A stretch of DNA of 64,000 nucleotides, from the NCBI RefSeq assembly GCF_900103485.1, contig NZ_FNHW01000001.1, forward strand, positions 1,833,418-1,897,417, written 5' to 3'. The translations under genes were made by a program, and so were the position numbers. Positions 38,006 through 49,090 of the stretch are shown one piece after another. The stretch comes from Fictibacillus solisalsi. GTDB lineage: Bacteria > Bacillota > Bacilli > Bacillales > Fictibacillaceae. The notes under the pieces were generated by a model that saw only the letters and a list, made by a program, of their open reading frames with translations, was not told the DNA's origin and searched no databases. Position 1 is the first letter of the stretch. The number at the start of each line of letters is the position of its first letter.

Positions 38006-39346
38006 TTAATCTCCTCCTTTTTCTGATAAATCTTCTTTTACTTCTCTAACTACGATCCTTGACCCCTGTACTTTAACAATCTTTAACTTTTTCCCCTTTT
38101 GAATAAAGCTGCCTTCTGTTACAACATCCAGATATTCCCCATCGAGATCTGCTGTACCAGACGGCCTAAGAGGTGTGATGGCTTCAGCAATCCTCCCCGT
38201 AAGATCCGCTCTCTGATCATTTGAAATGTATCCCTTTTCCGTGCTCGTGCTGTCAAACAGGATCAGTTTTCTCAGCGGTCCCCGATAGCCAAAATATTTA
38301 AGAAAAAAGAAAGATCCTACCACAGTAACAACAAAAGCAATTCCTATCGAAATGGCTACAGTCGTTACCGATCCTGCAGCCATAACCAAACTTGCAATCA
38401 CTGCAACCACCCCCAGCACTCCTATAATGCCTCCCGGAACAAAAATTTCCAGGAACAAAAACACAAGACCCAGCACAAAAAGCGCAACGGATTCCCACCC
38501 GGCAAGTCCTGCAATCATATGACCAAAGAAATAAAGACCCAATGACAAAAGACCGATGGTGCCTGCAATACCAAAACCAGGTGTGAAAAGTTCAATGGCA
38601 AGCCCCAAAAACCCAACAGAAAAAAGGATGGCTACTGCAATCGGACTTGTGACCACACGAGCCACTTTTTCGGCCAGGCTTAAATTTGCTTCCATAACTT
38701 TTGCGTCATCCAGCTTCAGATAAGAAAGAAGTTCCTGCCGGTCATTCACTATTTTTTCGGCATAACCCACCTTAAGCGCCTGATTGGCCGTCAGGGTTAA
38801 CAATTTCCCTTTTTTAAGCCCCAAATCCTTGATTTCTATTTCTTCATCTGCCATGGCTCTTGCATACTTGGGATCGCGGTTGTTGAGTTCTGCTGCCGCT
38901 TCCATTTCAGCAACCCAGGCGGATTCTGCTTTTTTCCCAGCCGTATTGCCCTGAGCATTAATGACGGCAGCCGAGCCCATCGTTGTTGACGGTTTCATAA
39001 CGATTTCATTTGCATTCAATGCAATATACGCTCCGGCAGAAAAGGCATCTTTAATTATGTAAGCAGTAGTGGGTATTTTCGTATTTCTGATCTGCTGCGC
39101 AATCTTATTGGCTGAATCCACTCTTCCTCCCGGCGTGTTGATTTCAAAAATAATGTGATCTGCACCTGCTTTTTCGGCCTCGTTCAAACTTCTCTCAAGG
39201 AAAGCTTCAAGACCTCTTTCAATTTCCTGCTGTACCGGAATTATATATACCGTCTTTCCATCCCCTTCACCGGCAGCCGGTTTGATGGCCGTCAGCAGCG
39301 GAATCATCAATAGACCAAGGAAGAATATCAACCGGATTATTCTCAA
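38006..39346 (-). CDS. NfeD family membrane serine protease
   Basis: A 446-residue full-length NfeD. It has an N-terminal signal or anchor, a ClpP/SppA-class protease domain (about residues 30-210, with FEINTPGGRVDSA and the nucleophile serine in DAFSAGAYIAL), four membrane helices (about 230-360) and a C-terminal soluble OB-fold NfeD domain. B. subtilis YqeZ has the same arrangement upstream of floA. The start is TTG at 39346 after AAGGGGGGGG. In related bacteria such proteases process stomatin/flotillin partners; that is inferred here. Confidence 0.92.
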   Translation of the reverse strand: MRIIRLIFFLGLLMIPLLTAIKPAAGEGDGKTVYIIPVQQEIERGLEAFLERSLNEAEKAGADHIIFEINTPGGRVDSANKIAQQIRNTKIPTTAYIIKDAFSAGAYIALNANEIVMKPSTTMGSAAVINAQGNTAGKKAESAWVAEMEAAAELNNRDPKYARAMADEEIEIKDLGLKKGKLLTLTANQALKVGYAEKIVNDRQELLSYLKLDDAKVMEANLSLAEKVARVVTSPIAVAILFSVGFLGLAIELFTPGFGIAGTIGLLSLGLYFFGHMIAGLAGWESVALFVLGLVFLFLEIFVPGGIIGVLGVVAVIASLVMAAGSVTTVAISIGIAFVVTVVGSFFFLKYFGYRGPLRKLILFDSTSTEKGYISNDQRADLTGRIAEAITPLRPSGTADLDGEYLDVVTEGSFIQKGKKLKIVKVQGSRIVVREVKEDLSEKGGD

Positions 39347-39478
39347 CGTTCCCCCCCCTTTTAAATCCTCATATATTCATACGACTGATCAACCAAAAAA
39401 GTTTCAATATCTGGAAAGTCCCCTTTACATTGTACTGTATGCATTTACGAAAGACCAACCATGAATGGAAAATCAACG

Positions 39479-39515
39479 CAAAAAGACGCCTGTGAGGCTA
39501 AGCCTCAAGGCGTCT
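39479..39515 (-). terminator. Terminator of the rpsU-yqeY operon
   Basis: The stem AGACGCCT with AGGCGTCT, extended by TGAGGC/GCCTCA around a TTA loop (39484-39515), is followed on the minus strand by TTTTGC. Confidence 0.87.
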
Positions 39516-39522
39516 GTTCGAT

Positions 39523-39966
39523 TTAAGATAAATTTTGTTGGACGAGCTTGTTGACAAGAGAACCATCAGCTTTGCCTTTTACTTGAGGCATCACCACACC
39601 CATCACCTTGCCCATATCCGCTTTTGATGAAGCGCCAACTTTCTCGATGGCTGCCAGGACAATCTCTTTCACTTCATCCTCTGATAACTGTTGTGGCATA
39701 TAATCCGTAATGATGGCAATTTCTTCTTTCAAAGGATCTGCCAAATCATTGCGTCCAGCTTTTTCAAATTCTTGGAGGGAGTCTTTTCTTTGTTTCATTT
39801 CACGTGCAAGAACAGTGAGCTCTTCTTCTTCATTCAGGTCGTGCCCGAGCTTGATTGATTCGTTTTGAAGGGATGCCTTCACCATGCGAATCACAGAAAG
39901 CTTTTGCTTGTTTTTGTCCTTCATCGCTTGTTTCATATCCTGGTTTAATCGATCAAGAAGACTCAT
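39523..39966 (-). CDS. yqeY: GatB/YqeY domain protein
   Basis: A 147-residue stand-alone YqeY protein, homologous to the C-terminal tRNA-binding domain of the amidotransferase subunit GatB. It is helical throughout, with the conserved [18 protein letters not shown] near residue 84 and [10 protein letters not shown] near residue 115. The exact role is unknown. It lies 15 bases after rpsU and shares its terminator. Its start overlaps a good GAGAGG site. Confidence 0.93.
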   Translation of the reverse strand: MSLLDRLNQDMKQAMKDKNKQKLSVIRMVKASLQNESIKLGHDLNEEEELTVLAREMKQRKDSLQEFEKAGRNDLADPLKEEIAIITDYMPQQLSEDEVKEIVLAAIEKVGASSKADMGKVMGVVMPQVKGKADGSLVNKLVQQNLS

Positions 39967-39981
39967 AAACTTACACCTCTC

Positions 39982-40155
39982 TTAGAACTTACGCTTTCTT
40001 GCTGCCTCAGCCTTCTTCTTACGTTTAACGCTTGGCTTTTCATAATGCTTGCGCTTTTTCACTTCTGCCAAAGTTCCATCTTTGGAAACGGATCTTTTAA
40101 AACGACGAAGAGCATCATCAATGGATTCGTTCTTACGAACACGAGTTTCTGCCAT
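39982..40155 (-). CDS. rpsU: 30S ribosomal protein S21
   Basis: A 57-residue, very basic protein beginning [20 protein letters not shown] and ending in a Lys/Arg tail, the standard bS21. GGAGGGAGGG lies eight bases before the ATG at 40155; the longer frame from 40188 is rejected. A near-consensus sigma-A promoter lies upstream. Co-transcribed with yqeY. Confidence 0.98.
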   Translation of the reverse strand: MAETRVRKNESIDDALRRFKRSVSKDGTLAEVKKRKHYEKPSVKRKKKAEAARKRKF

Positions 40156-40223
40156 TTTCTTTCCCTCCCTCCAGACCATTTCAGTCACAATTAGTGATAG
40201 AAATGCGTCACATATCTTTTGCC

Positions 40224-40252
40224 ATTATAATATATCAATTGATAATGGTCAA
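40224..40252 (-). promoter_or_regulatory. Sigma-A promoter of rpsU-yqeY
   Basis: Minus-strand TTGACC (40247-40252) and perfect TATAAT (40224-40229) are separated by 17 bases, 68 bases upstream of rpsU. Confidence 0.85.
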
Positions 40253-40269
40253 CAAAAATCCGCTTTGTT

Positions 40270-40944
40270 TTAATAATCCGATTCAGAGCTTTCGCCTTTA
40301 ACAATCGCAATTCCTGCACTTGCCCCAATCCGGGTTGCCCCAGCTTCCACCATAGCAAGTGTGGTCTCCCTGTCGCGTACACCACCTGAAGCTTTTACGC
40401 CAATATTCGGGCCGACCGTCTTTCGCATAAGGCGGATATCTTCAACTGTGGCTCCTCCTGTGGAAAATCCGGTAGAGGTTTTCACAAATTGAATGCCGGA
40501 TTTAACTGCGATTTCACAGGCCATCACTTTTTCTTCATCTGTAAGCAGGGATGTTTCAATAATGGCCTTTGTCAGTGCGCGCCCTTTTGCAGCTTCAACA
40601 ACCGCACGGACATCCCGTTCAACCAGTTCGTACTCTTTCCCTTTTAAAGCACCGATATTGATTACCATGTCCACTTCAGTTGCCCCGTTTTCAATGGCAT
40701 TTTTTGTTTCAAACGCCTTCACTTCAGGAGTACTTGCGCCAAGCGGAAAACCAATGACTGTACATACAGCCACGTCTGTCCCTTTTAGTTGCTCGTACGC
40801 GGTATACACCCAAACGGGATTAACACAAACTGAAAAGAAATTGAATTCTTTTGCCTCGGCACACAATTTTAAAATATCCTCTTTGGTTGTTTCCGGTTTT
40901 AAAGCGGTATGGTCAATGAGTTTAGCAAGATCTGTTGCAGCCAT
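40270..40944 (-). CDS. deoC: Deoxyribose-phosphate aldolase
   Basis: A 224-residue class I aldolase that cleaves deoxyribose-5-phosphate to glyceraldehyde-3-phosphate and acetaldehyde in nucleoside salvage. The Schiff-base lysine lies in [14 protein letters not shown] near residue 150; [12 protein letters not shown] near residue 90 holds a catalytic aspartate. GAAAGGATG precedes the ATG at 40944, so the upstream frame is rejected. In B. subtilis deoC is in another operon; here it sits between mtaB and rpsU, with no terminator of its own visible. Confidence 0.95.
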   Translation of the reverse strand: MAATDLAKLIDHTALKPETTKEDILKLCAEAKEFNFFSVCVNPVWVYTAYEQLKGTDVAVCTVIGFPLGASTPEVKAFETKNAIENGATEVDMVINIGALKGKEYELVERDVRAVVEAAKGRALTKAIIETSLLTDEEKVMACEIAVKSGIQFVKTSTGFSTGGATVEDIRLMRKTVGPNIGVKASGGVRDRETTLAMVEAGATRIGASAGIAIVKGESSESDY

Positions 40945-41024
40945 TTTTATCATCCTTTCCTCACTTCTATTCCACCTCTGTATTTTACCAAAACCCGACA
41001 TTAAAATACAAAACTCCGGTTATC

Positions 41025-41057
41025 ATAAAAAAAGAAAGCCCGGCTAACCGGACTTTC
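41025..41057 (-). terminator. Terminator after mtaB
   Basis: The stem GAAAGTCCGG-TTAG-CCGGGCTTTC (one wobble, 41034-41057) is followed by TTTTTTT on the minus strand, eight bases past the mtaB stop. Confidence 0.9.
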
Positions 41058-41064
41058 AGTGGAA

Positions 41065-42417
41065 TCAGAAGTTTGCAATTTCCTTGGAAAGGTGATTATC
41101 AATTACTTTTACAAACTGACCGTCATTATACGGGTAACCCGCTTTCGAAATTTTCACAAGGACTTGTTTACCAATCATCTCTTCAGTTGCAGGGAACCTG
41201 ACTTTAAGATAGTTCGGTGTATATCCGACATAAAGGCCTGTACCCTTTTCTTCCTTATATTCTTCTTCAGGAATAACCTCTACGACTTCATCTTCATAAT
41301 TTGAAGCATATTCCTTCGCCAGTTGGTCTGAAAGCTCGATCAAGCGGTGAACACGTTCGTTTTTCACCTCTTCAGGAACTTGATCCTCCATCCGTGCAGC
41401 AGGTGTGCCTGTGCGCTTGGAGTATGGGAAGACATGAAGCTCGGAAAATTTGTGGTCACGGATGAAATTATAGGTCTCCATAAATTCTTCTTCCGTTTCC
41501 CCAGGAAATCCAACAATGACATCTGAAGTAATTGCCAAACCAGGAAGAGCTTTTTTCAACTTGGAAATACGCTCTGCAAAAAGTTCCATGGTATACTTTC
41601 TGCGCATTCTTTGAAGAACCGTGTTGGAACCGGACTGAAGGGGGATATGAAGATGTGGAACGACCTTATCAGATCGGTTCATGACCTCAATCACTTCGTC
41701 CGTAATCTGGCTCGCTTCAATAGAAGAGATGCGAAGCCGTTTTAATCCTTCCACTTTCTCATCCAATTCTGCAAGAAGCATGGCAAAGTTGTAATCTTTT
41801 AAATCTTCACCATATCCCGCAGTGTGAATGCCAGTAAGCACGATCTCTTTATACCCGGCATTAACAAGCTGCTGTGCCTGATGGATGACTTCTTTTGAAT
41901 CCCGTGAGCGCAATAGCCCGCGTGCCCAGGGAATGATACAAAATGTACAGAAGTTGTTGCAACCTTCCTGAATTTTCAGGGATGCACGTGTACGGTCCGT
42001 AAACGAAGGAACATCAAGTTCTTCATAAACTCGAGCCTTCATGATGTTGCCGACTCCATTGATGGGAAGCCGTTCTTCTTTAAATTGCTCAATAAACCCT
42101 AGCATCTTCCCTCGATCCTGAGTTCCCACTACAATGTCTACACCCGGGATCGCCATGATTTCAGCAGGAGAGGTCTGGGCGTAGCACCCCGTCACACAAA
42201 TGACCGCATCCGGGTTTTTACGGATCGCCCGGCGGATCACCTGACGGCTTTTTTTATCGCCTGTATTGGTTACAGTACATGTATTAATTACATAAACGTC
42301 AGCTGTTTGCTCGAACTCTTTACGTTCATAACCCTCACTTTGAAACAGCTGCCAAATCGCTTCTGTTTCGTAATGGTTTACTTTACAGCCTAATGTATGA
42401 AAAGCCACTGATGGCAT
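41065..42417 (-). CDS. mtaB: tRNA t6A37 methylthiotransferase MtaB
   Basis: A 450-residue radical-SAM enzyme that adds a methylthio group to t6A37 of tRNAs reading ANN codons. It has an N-terminal UPF0004 domain (HTLGCKVN near residue 7, further cysteines in VINTCTVT and CVTGCYAQ), the radical-SAM CxxxCxxC in EGCNNFCTFCIIPWARG near residue 148, and a C-terminal TRAM domain. The ATG at 42417 follows AGGTGA; the GTG at 42426 is rejected. It lies five bases after rsmE in the dnaJ-prmA-rsmE-mtaB series (yqeV in B. subtilis). Confidence 0.96.
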   Translation of the reverse strand: MPSVAFHTLGCKVNHYETEAIWQLFQSEGYERKEFEQTADVYVINTCTVTNTGDKKSRQVIRRAIRKNPDAVICVTGCYAQTSPAEIMAIPGVDIVVGTQDRGKMLGFIEQFKEERLPINGVGNIMKARVYEELDVPSFTDRTRASLKIQEGCNNFCTFCIIPWARGLLRSRDSKEVIHQAQQLVNAGYKEIVLTGIHTAGYGEDLKDYNFAMLLAELDEKVEGLKRLRISSIEASQITDEVIEVMNRSDKVVPHLHIPLQSGSNTVLQRMRRKYTMELFAERISKLKKALPGLAITSDVIVGFPGETEEEFMETYNFIRDHKFSELHVFPYSKRTGTPAARMEDQVPEEVKNERVHRLIELSDQLAKEYASNYEDEVVEVIPEEEYKEEKGTGLYVGYTPNYLKVRFPATEEMIGKQVLVKISKAGYPYNDGQFVKVIDNHLSKEIANF

Positions 42418-42422
42418 TTCAA

Positions 42423-43175
42423 TCACCTCATTAATTCAAAATGATAGGAAACAGCGCTTAGGAGATAAGAACTGGCTGTTTCTGTACGCAATATTCGGGG
42501 GCCAAATCCACAGGAAACAAAACCGGCTTCCTTTAATTCAGACACTTCATGCCTGCTAAATCCGCCTTCCGGTCCGATGGCACAAAGAAGTGTCGAACCG
42601 GGAGACATGGAATTCAGGACTTCAGCCAGCCGCTTCGTCTCTCCCTCTTTCGCTTCTTCTTCATACGCCACAATTTTATAATCAAAACCAGCTGCTTGTT
42701 TCAGAAGAGTTGTAAAGGAAACAGGCGTAAACACGTCAGGAATCACGCTGCGGTGTGACTGCTCAGCCGCCTCTTTTGCAATTTTTGCAAGCCGCAGGAT
42801 TTTTTTCTGACCTTTTTTTTCATCCCATTTTACAATACACCGCGATGAAGAAAAAGGCAAAAATCCCTTTGCTCCAAGTTCAGTCCCTTTTTGTACAATC
42901 GTTTCCAGCTTATCTCCTTTAGGAATTCCCTGGGCAATGATGACCTGTATAGGGGATTCCTTTTGTTCCTGTATCTCTTCGATCACAGAGGCTTGGACAG
43001 AATCACGGTCCACTGCCGTGATTTCACAAAGCACAGTCCGGCCCTGACTATCGGAACAAATAATATGGTCGCCGTTTTCCATTCTCATTACTTTTGCAAT
43101 ATGATTTGCATCATCACCCGTGATTGTCACGGTGGTCTTGCTCATATCGTTTCCTGAAACAAAATACCTTTGCAT
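42423..43175 (-). CDS. rsmE: 16S rRNA (uracil-1498-N3)-methyltransferase
   Basis: A 250-residue SPOUT-class enzyme methylating U1498 of 16S rRNA. It has an N-terminal PUA-like region (residues 1-70) and a C-terminal knotted SAM site with AIGPEGGFSRHEV near residue 198 and GPRILRTETA near residue 222. The ATG at 43175 lies one base past the prmA stop and after GAAAGAGG; the longer frame is rejected. Confidence 0.95.
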   Translation of the reverse strand: MQRYFVSGNDMSKTTVTITGDDANHIAKVMRMENGDHIICSDSQGRTVLCEITAVDRDSVQASVIEEIQEQKESPIQVIIAQGIPKGDKLETIVQKGTELGAKGFLPFSSSRCIVKWDEKKGQKKILRLAKIAKEAAEQSHRSVIPDVFTPVSFTTLLKQAAGFDYKIVAYEEEAKEGETKRLAEVLNSMSPGSTLLCAIGPEGGFSRHEVSELKEAGFVSCGFGPRILRTETASSYLLSAVSYHFELMR

Positions 43176-43176
43176 G

Positions 43177-44133
43177 TTAGACCTCTTTCGAGTGCGAAAG
43201 ATTGCGCGCAATGATCGCTACCCAGTCTTCCATCTCCAGCACCTCTACAATGGTAAAGCCGTTTTGTTTCAGCTCTTCTTTTACTTCGTTCTTTTTTCCC
43301 TGAATGATGCCCGAAGTAATAAACAGGCCATTTTGTTTAAGCACCCTTGCGGCATCTGGAACAAAACGCAGGATAATATCAGCAAGCAGATTGCCGACAA
43401 TAAGATCGGCAGGACCGTCAATATCGTTTAACAAGTTATTCTGCTTTACAGTAATTTTTTCTGCTGCTTTATTCAGTTTCACATTAATATTGGCGCTTGA
43501 AACTGCTACATCGTCCAAATCAAATGCCTGAACACGCTTCGCTCCCAGGTGGGCCGCAGCGATACTTAAAACACCGGAGCCGGTTCCTACATCAATGACT
43601 TCATCCCCTGGCTTCAGGTATTTCTCAATGGCTTGCAGGCACATGACCGTTGTTGGATGAGTCCCGGTGCCGAAGGCCATCCCCGGATCCAGTTCAATGA
43701 TAACCTCATCAGAGCTCACAGGCTGATAATCTTCCCAAGTCGGTGTAATGGTTATTTTTTCTGAAATTTTGACCGGTTTGTAGTATTTCTTCCAGGCGGT
43801 TGCCCACTCTTCTTCATTTACCTCACTAATGGTTACATGGTTATGGCCGAGATCGATATCATAGGTCATTAAATTATTAATGGCTTCCTTGATTTCATCT
43901 ACTGTTTCACCAAGAAAGCTTGTTACCGGCAAATATGCCTTAATCAGTACGCCTTCTTCAGGATAATCATTAGGATCGAGTTGATAGATTTCCCCAAAAA
44001 CGGATGTTCTCTCTTTAATTAAGTCTTCCGGATCTTCTATCACCACGCCGCTGGCACCTGCTTCGTGTAGAATGTTTGAGATTGGTTCAACCGCTTCCTG
44101 GGTAGTATGAATGCTAATTTCTGACCATTTCAA
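43177..44133 (-). CDS. prmA: Ribosomal protein L11 methyltransferase
   Basis: A 318-residue SAM-dependent enzyme that trimethylates ribosomal protein L11. It has the PrmA N-terminal domain and the SAM motif [13 protein letters not shown] near residue 182, with VGNLLADI downstream. TTG at 44133 is preferred: it has GGAG nine bases upstream and gives the family N-terminus [11 protein letters not shown]. The ATG at 44148 is the alternative but sits directly against its GGA. Co-transcribed with dnaJ and rsmE. Confidence 0.93.
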   Translation of the reverse strand: MKWSEISIHTTQEAVEPISNILHEAGASGVVIEDPEDLIKERTSVFGEIYQLDPNDYPEEGVLIKAYLPVTSFLGETVDEIKEAINNLMTYDIDLGHNHVTISEVNEEEWATAWKKYYKPVKISEKITITPTWEDYQPVSSDEVIIELDPGMAFGTGTHPTTVMCLQAIEKYLKPGDEVIDVGTGSGVLSIAAAHLGAKRVQAFDLDDVAVSSANINVKLNKAAEKITVKQNNLLNDIDGPADLIVGNLLADIILRFVPDAARVLKQNGLFITSGIIQGKKNEVKEELKQNGFTIVEVLEMEDWVAIIARNLSHSKEV

Positions 44134-44160
44134 TTCTATCAACTCCATTCCTATGATCCA

Positions 44161-45279
44161 TTACTCGCCCTTGAAGGCTCTTTTTACTTTGTCAAAAAAG
44201 GATTCTTCATGCTCATCCGGCACATCTCCGCCGATTTCGGCAAAATCCCTGAGCAATTGCTTTTGTTTGTCGGAAAGCTTGGTTGGTGTCAGCACTTTTA
44301 CCTGAATGTGCTGGTCTCCCTGGCCGCGCCCCCTGACATTTTGTACTCCTTTTCCGCGCAGACGGAAATGAGTTCCGGTCTGTGTTCCAGCCGGTATTTT
44401 CAATTTGATTCGCCCGTGCAATGTAGGAACTTCAATTTCATCTCCCAATGCAGCCTGAGCAAAAGTAATTGGCATTTCACAAAAAATGTCGTCTCCGTCT
44501 CTCTCGAAAAATTCGTGAGGAAGAACTCTGAAAACAACATAAAGGTCTCCTGGAGGACCCCCGTTTACGCCTGGTTCTCCATGCCCTGAAAGACGGATTT
44601 GCTGGCCGTTATCTACGCCTGCAGGGATTTTCACATTGATTTTCTTTGTGGTGGTTATTTTCCCTTTACCGTGGCATGTACCGCATTTTTCTTTGATGAT
44701 CTTGCCCGTTCCGCTGCAGTACTGACATACTCGTTTGTTGACGATGCGTCCAAACGGTGTATTTTGCTCGACGTTCAGCTGGCCAGAACCTTTACAATGT
44801 GAGCATGTTTCCGGTTTCGTGCCAGGCTTTGCACCCGATCCGTGACATGTTTCACATGTTTCCTCTTTAGGAAGCTCAATTTCGGTTTCTTTACCGAAAA
44901 CCGCTTCTTCAAACTTGAGGTTCATATTGTACTGCAAATCTGATCCCTGTCTCGGGGCATTCGGGTTTCTTCTTCCCCCGCCGCCGAAAAACATATCAAA
45001 TATGTCTCCGAAGCCGCCAAAGTCAGCTCCTGCGCCTCCAAAACCCCCAAATCCCTGATTAGGATCCGTATGGCCAAATTGGTCGTACTGAGCTTTTTTT
45101 TGAGGATCTTTTAACGTATCATACGCTTCCCGCACCTCTTTAAACTTCTCGGCAGCATCCGGCTCCTTGTTCACATCAGGATGGTACTGCTTGGTCAGTT
45201 TGCGGTAGGCTTTTTTTATTTCATCGGTGGATGCATTCTTATCCAAACCGAGTACTTCATAGTAATCCCGTTTACTCAT
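44161..45279 (-). CDS. dnaJ: Co-chaperone DnaJ
   Basis: A 372-residue DnaJ with all domains: J domain (residues 1-70, HPD in YHPDVNKE), Gly/Phe region with GFGGFGGAG, the zinc domain with four CxxCxGxG repeats ([32 protein letters not shown]), and the C-terminal substrate domain. It stimulates the DnaK ATPase. The ATG at 45279 begins the canonical [11 protein letters not shown]; the upstream frame is rejected. It has its own promoter after a terminator that follows dnaK. Confidence 0.98.
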   Translation of the reverse strand: MSKRDYYEVLGLDKNASTDEIKKAYRKLTKQYHPDVNKEPDAAEKFKEVREAYDTLKDPQKKAQYDQFGHTDPNQGFGGFGGAGADFGGFGDIFDMFFGGGGRRNPNAPRQGSDLQYNMNLKFEEAVFGKETEIELPKEETCETCHGSGAKPGTKPETCSHCKGSGQLNVEQNTPFGRIVNKRVCQYCSGTGKIIKEKCGTCHGKGKITTTKKINVKIPAGVDNGQQIRLSGHGEPGVNGGPPGDLYVVFRVLPHEFFERDGDDIFCEMPITFAQAALGDEIEVPTLHGRIKLKIPAGTQTGTHFRLRGKGVQNVRGRGQGDQHIQVKVLTPTKLSDKQKQLLRDFAEIGGDVPDEHEESFFDKVKRAFKGE

Positions 45280-45312
45280 AGAAACCCACTCCCGAATCTT
45301 CACATAAAAATT

Positions 45313-45342
45313 ATCTTACCATTGTTGCTTTTCTTTTTTCAA
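45313..45342 (-). promoter_or_regulatory. Sigma-A promoter of dnaJ
   Basis: Minus-strand TTGAAA (45337-45342) and TAAGAT (45313-45318) are separated by 18 bases, between the dnaK terminator and the dnaJ start. Confidence 0.65.
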
Positions 45343-45402
45343 CAAAGATCGTTAAATATGTGAATTGTTTTTAACATCTGCTAGTGAAATGCATTAAAAC
45401 GG

Positions 45403-45445
45403 AAAAAAAGTCAAAGCCAAGATGATCGCCTGACTTTGACTTTTT
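45403..45445 (-). terminator. Terminator between dnaK and dnaJ
   Basis: The arms AAAAAGTCAAAG and CTTTGACTTTTT pair over 12 bases around a 17-base loop, with a T run on the minus strand. Like B. subtilis, it may pass part of the transcripts into dnaJ. Confidence 0.85.
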
Positions 45446-45463
45446 CCTTAACAAATCACGTTA

Positions 45464-47314
<1,851 letters not shown>

Positions 47315-47341
47315 TTATATGTAATATTAAGTGCCTTAATA

Positions 47342-47938
47342 TTACTGATTTACTTTTACCATTGCCGGCCGAATGACTCGGTCCTTTAATTTGTAACCCT
47401 TTTGCAGGGTCTCAACGATTACGTTAGACTCATACTCTTCATCCTGAACTTGCATGACCGCCTGGTGAAGATTCGGGTCAAAGGCTGCGCCCTCGGATTC
47501 AATAACTTCCAGTCCTTCGCTCTTCATCGCCTCAAGAAGCTGGCGATACACCATTTCCACTCCTTGCAGAACAGAAGAGGCTTGAGCATCTTCCACCTTA
47601 ACATCCATGGCTCTTTCGAAGTTATCAAGAGCAGGCAACAGCTGTGTAATCAGACTTTGAGATTTATATTTTAACTGAGCCGCCTGGTCTTCCCGTGTGC
47701 GGCGCTTGAAATTTTCAAAATCGGCCTGCACACGAAGCAGCCGGTTCTCAGTTTCAGACAGACTGGCTTCCAGCTGAGCAATTCTGCTGTCTTCCACAAC
47801 AGGTTCAGATGATTCAGCCGCTTGATCTTCATCCCCCTGCGCGTTTGAATTTTCAAGATGTTCAGCCTGAGCAGCTTCCTCTTGCACAGTATCATTCATT
47901 TCCTCAAATTCAGCAGTATCTTTGTGATTGTTTTCCAT
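47342..47938 (-). CDS. grpE: Nucleotide exchange factor GrpE
   Basis: A 198-residue GrpE that releases ADP from DnaK. An acidic, disordered N-terminus (residues 1-55) leads into a long coiled coil (about 55-110), then the beta wing with [17 protein letters not shown] and [16 protein letters not shown] at the end. GGGAGGTG precedes the ATG. It lies between hrcA (39 bases) and dnaK (45 bases). Confidence 0.97.
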   Translation of the reverse strand: MENNHKDTAEFEEMNDTVQEEAAQAEHLENSNAQGDEDQAAESSEPVVEDSRIAQLEASLSETENRLLRVQADFENFKRRTREDQAAQLKYKSQSLITQLLPALDNFERAMDVKVEDAQASSVLQGVEMVYRQLLEAMKSEGLEVIESEGAAFDPNLHQAVMQVQDEEYESNVIVETLQKGYKLKDRVIRPAMVKVNQ

Positions 47939-47977
47939 GTTGTCACCTCCCTAACCTAATACGTTGTTCGTTAAGAT

Positions 47978-49000
47978 TTAATATCTCGCATTAAACAGAT
48001 TCGTAAATTCTTTACTGATGGTATCAAGCAGCCCGATAACCCGTTTGTACTCCATTCGGGTCGGCCCGATTAATGAAATTGTGCCGATATGCTTTCCATG
48101 AAAGGAGTAGGATGCTTTAATCAGACTGCAATTCCGGACCGCTTCCACTTGGTTTTCCTGTCCAATCGTTACGGTTATCCCTTCATTATTCGCAGATAAC
48201 AGCTGTTCGATGACCGTCTTCTCCTCCAGTGCATCAAGCAGAATACGGACTTTTTCCACATCCCTGAATTCTGGCTGATACAGCATCTTTGTTTTCCCGC
48301 CAAAGAATATTTTATCCTTGTTGCTCCACTTGAAGATATCATCGATAAACATTGACGCTTGCTGGTGATTGTTAATATGCTTTCTGAACACAAGATTAAG
48401 CTCATCCCGTATTTTTTGGTGGAGCTCTGCGAGCGGAACACCTGTCAAGTTTTCATTCAAAATATTGACAAGTGCTTCAATTTCTTCAGGGGCTATGCCA
48501 CCCGGCAATGTGACATGCCGGTTCTCGACCTGGCCCGTGCTTGTCACGAAGATCGCAACGGCCTGCTGTCCTCCCAACGGAATCAGCTGAATGTGCTTCA
48601 ATGTCGTTTCCAGAGCTTCGGGTCCAAGGATAATGGATGTGTAATTGGTAAGTTCAGACAGAATTTTAGCGGACTGCTCAAAAATCCGTTCCGTTTCTGC
48701 CAATTTCTCATTAAATAATTCCTGTATGTTATAAATGTCAGCTGTTGATAGTATGGTTGGGCTCAACAGATGATCCACATAGAAACGGTACCCTTTTTCA
48801 GAAGGGACCCGTCCGGAAGAGGTGTGCGTTTTTTCAAGATATCCCATATCCTCCAGATCGGCCAGTTCATTTCGAATTGTAGCAGAACTGAAGTGAACGT
48901 CTTCTCTTTTAGAAATCGTCCGTGATCCAACAGGTTCAACGTGCTGGATGTAATCATCGATCAGCACCTGAAGTATAAAAAGCTGCCTTTCAGATAACAT
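47978..49000 (-). CDS. hrcA: Heat-inducible transcription repressor HrcA
   Basis: A 340-residue repressor that binds CIRCE and controls the chaperone operons; its activity depends on GroEL. An N-terminal winged helix (residues 1-75, with TIRNELADLEDMGYLEKTH) precedes a GAF-like domain and the C-terminal dimerisation region. GGAGGTG lies eight bases before the ATG at 49000, so the upstream frame is rejected. First gene of the operon; a perfect CIRCE lies 20 bases ahead. Confidence 0.97.
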   Translation of the reverse strand: MLSERQLFILQVLIDDYIQHVEPVGSRTISKREDVHFSSATIRNELADLEDMGYLEKTHTSSGRVPSEKGYRFYVDHLLSPTILSTADIYNIQELFNEKLAETERIFEQSAKILSELTNYTSIILGPEALETTLKHIQLIPLGGQQAVAIFVTSTGQVENRHVTLPGGIAPEEIEALVNILNENLTGVPLAELHQKIRDELNLVFRKHINNHQQASMFIDDIFKWSNKDKIFFGGKTKMLYQPEFRDVEKVRILLDALEEKTVIEQLLSANNEGITVTIGQENQVEAVRNCSLIKASYSFHGKHIGTISLIGPTRMEYKRVIGLLDTISKEFTNLFNARY

Positions 49001-49020
49001 CCTTTTCACCTCCGTGGCTG

Positions 49021-49047
49021 TTAGCACTCCAAAAGAGTGAGTGCTAA
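49021..49047 (-). promoter_or_regulatory. CIRCE operator
   Basis: The sequence TTAGCACTC-N9-GAGTGCTAA is a perfect match to the CIRCE consensus. It lies between the hrcA promoter and start codon, so HrcA should repress its own operon with grpE and dnaK. Confidence 0.97.
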
Positions 49048-49057
49048 ATCTAATATT

Positions 49058-49087
49058 AAATTACCAAATGCCACTAAAGATTGTCAA
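49058..49087 (-). promoter_or_regulatory. Sigma-A promoter of hrcA-grpE-dnaK
   Basis: Minus-strand TTGACA (49082-49087) is followed 18 bases later by TAATTT (49058-49063), directly upstream of CIRCE. The -35 is perfect; the -10 is weaker. Confidence 0.7.
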
Positions 49088-49090
49088 CGA

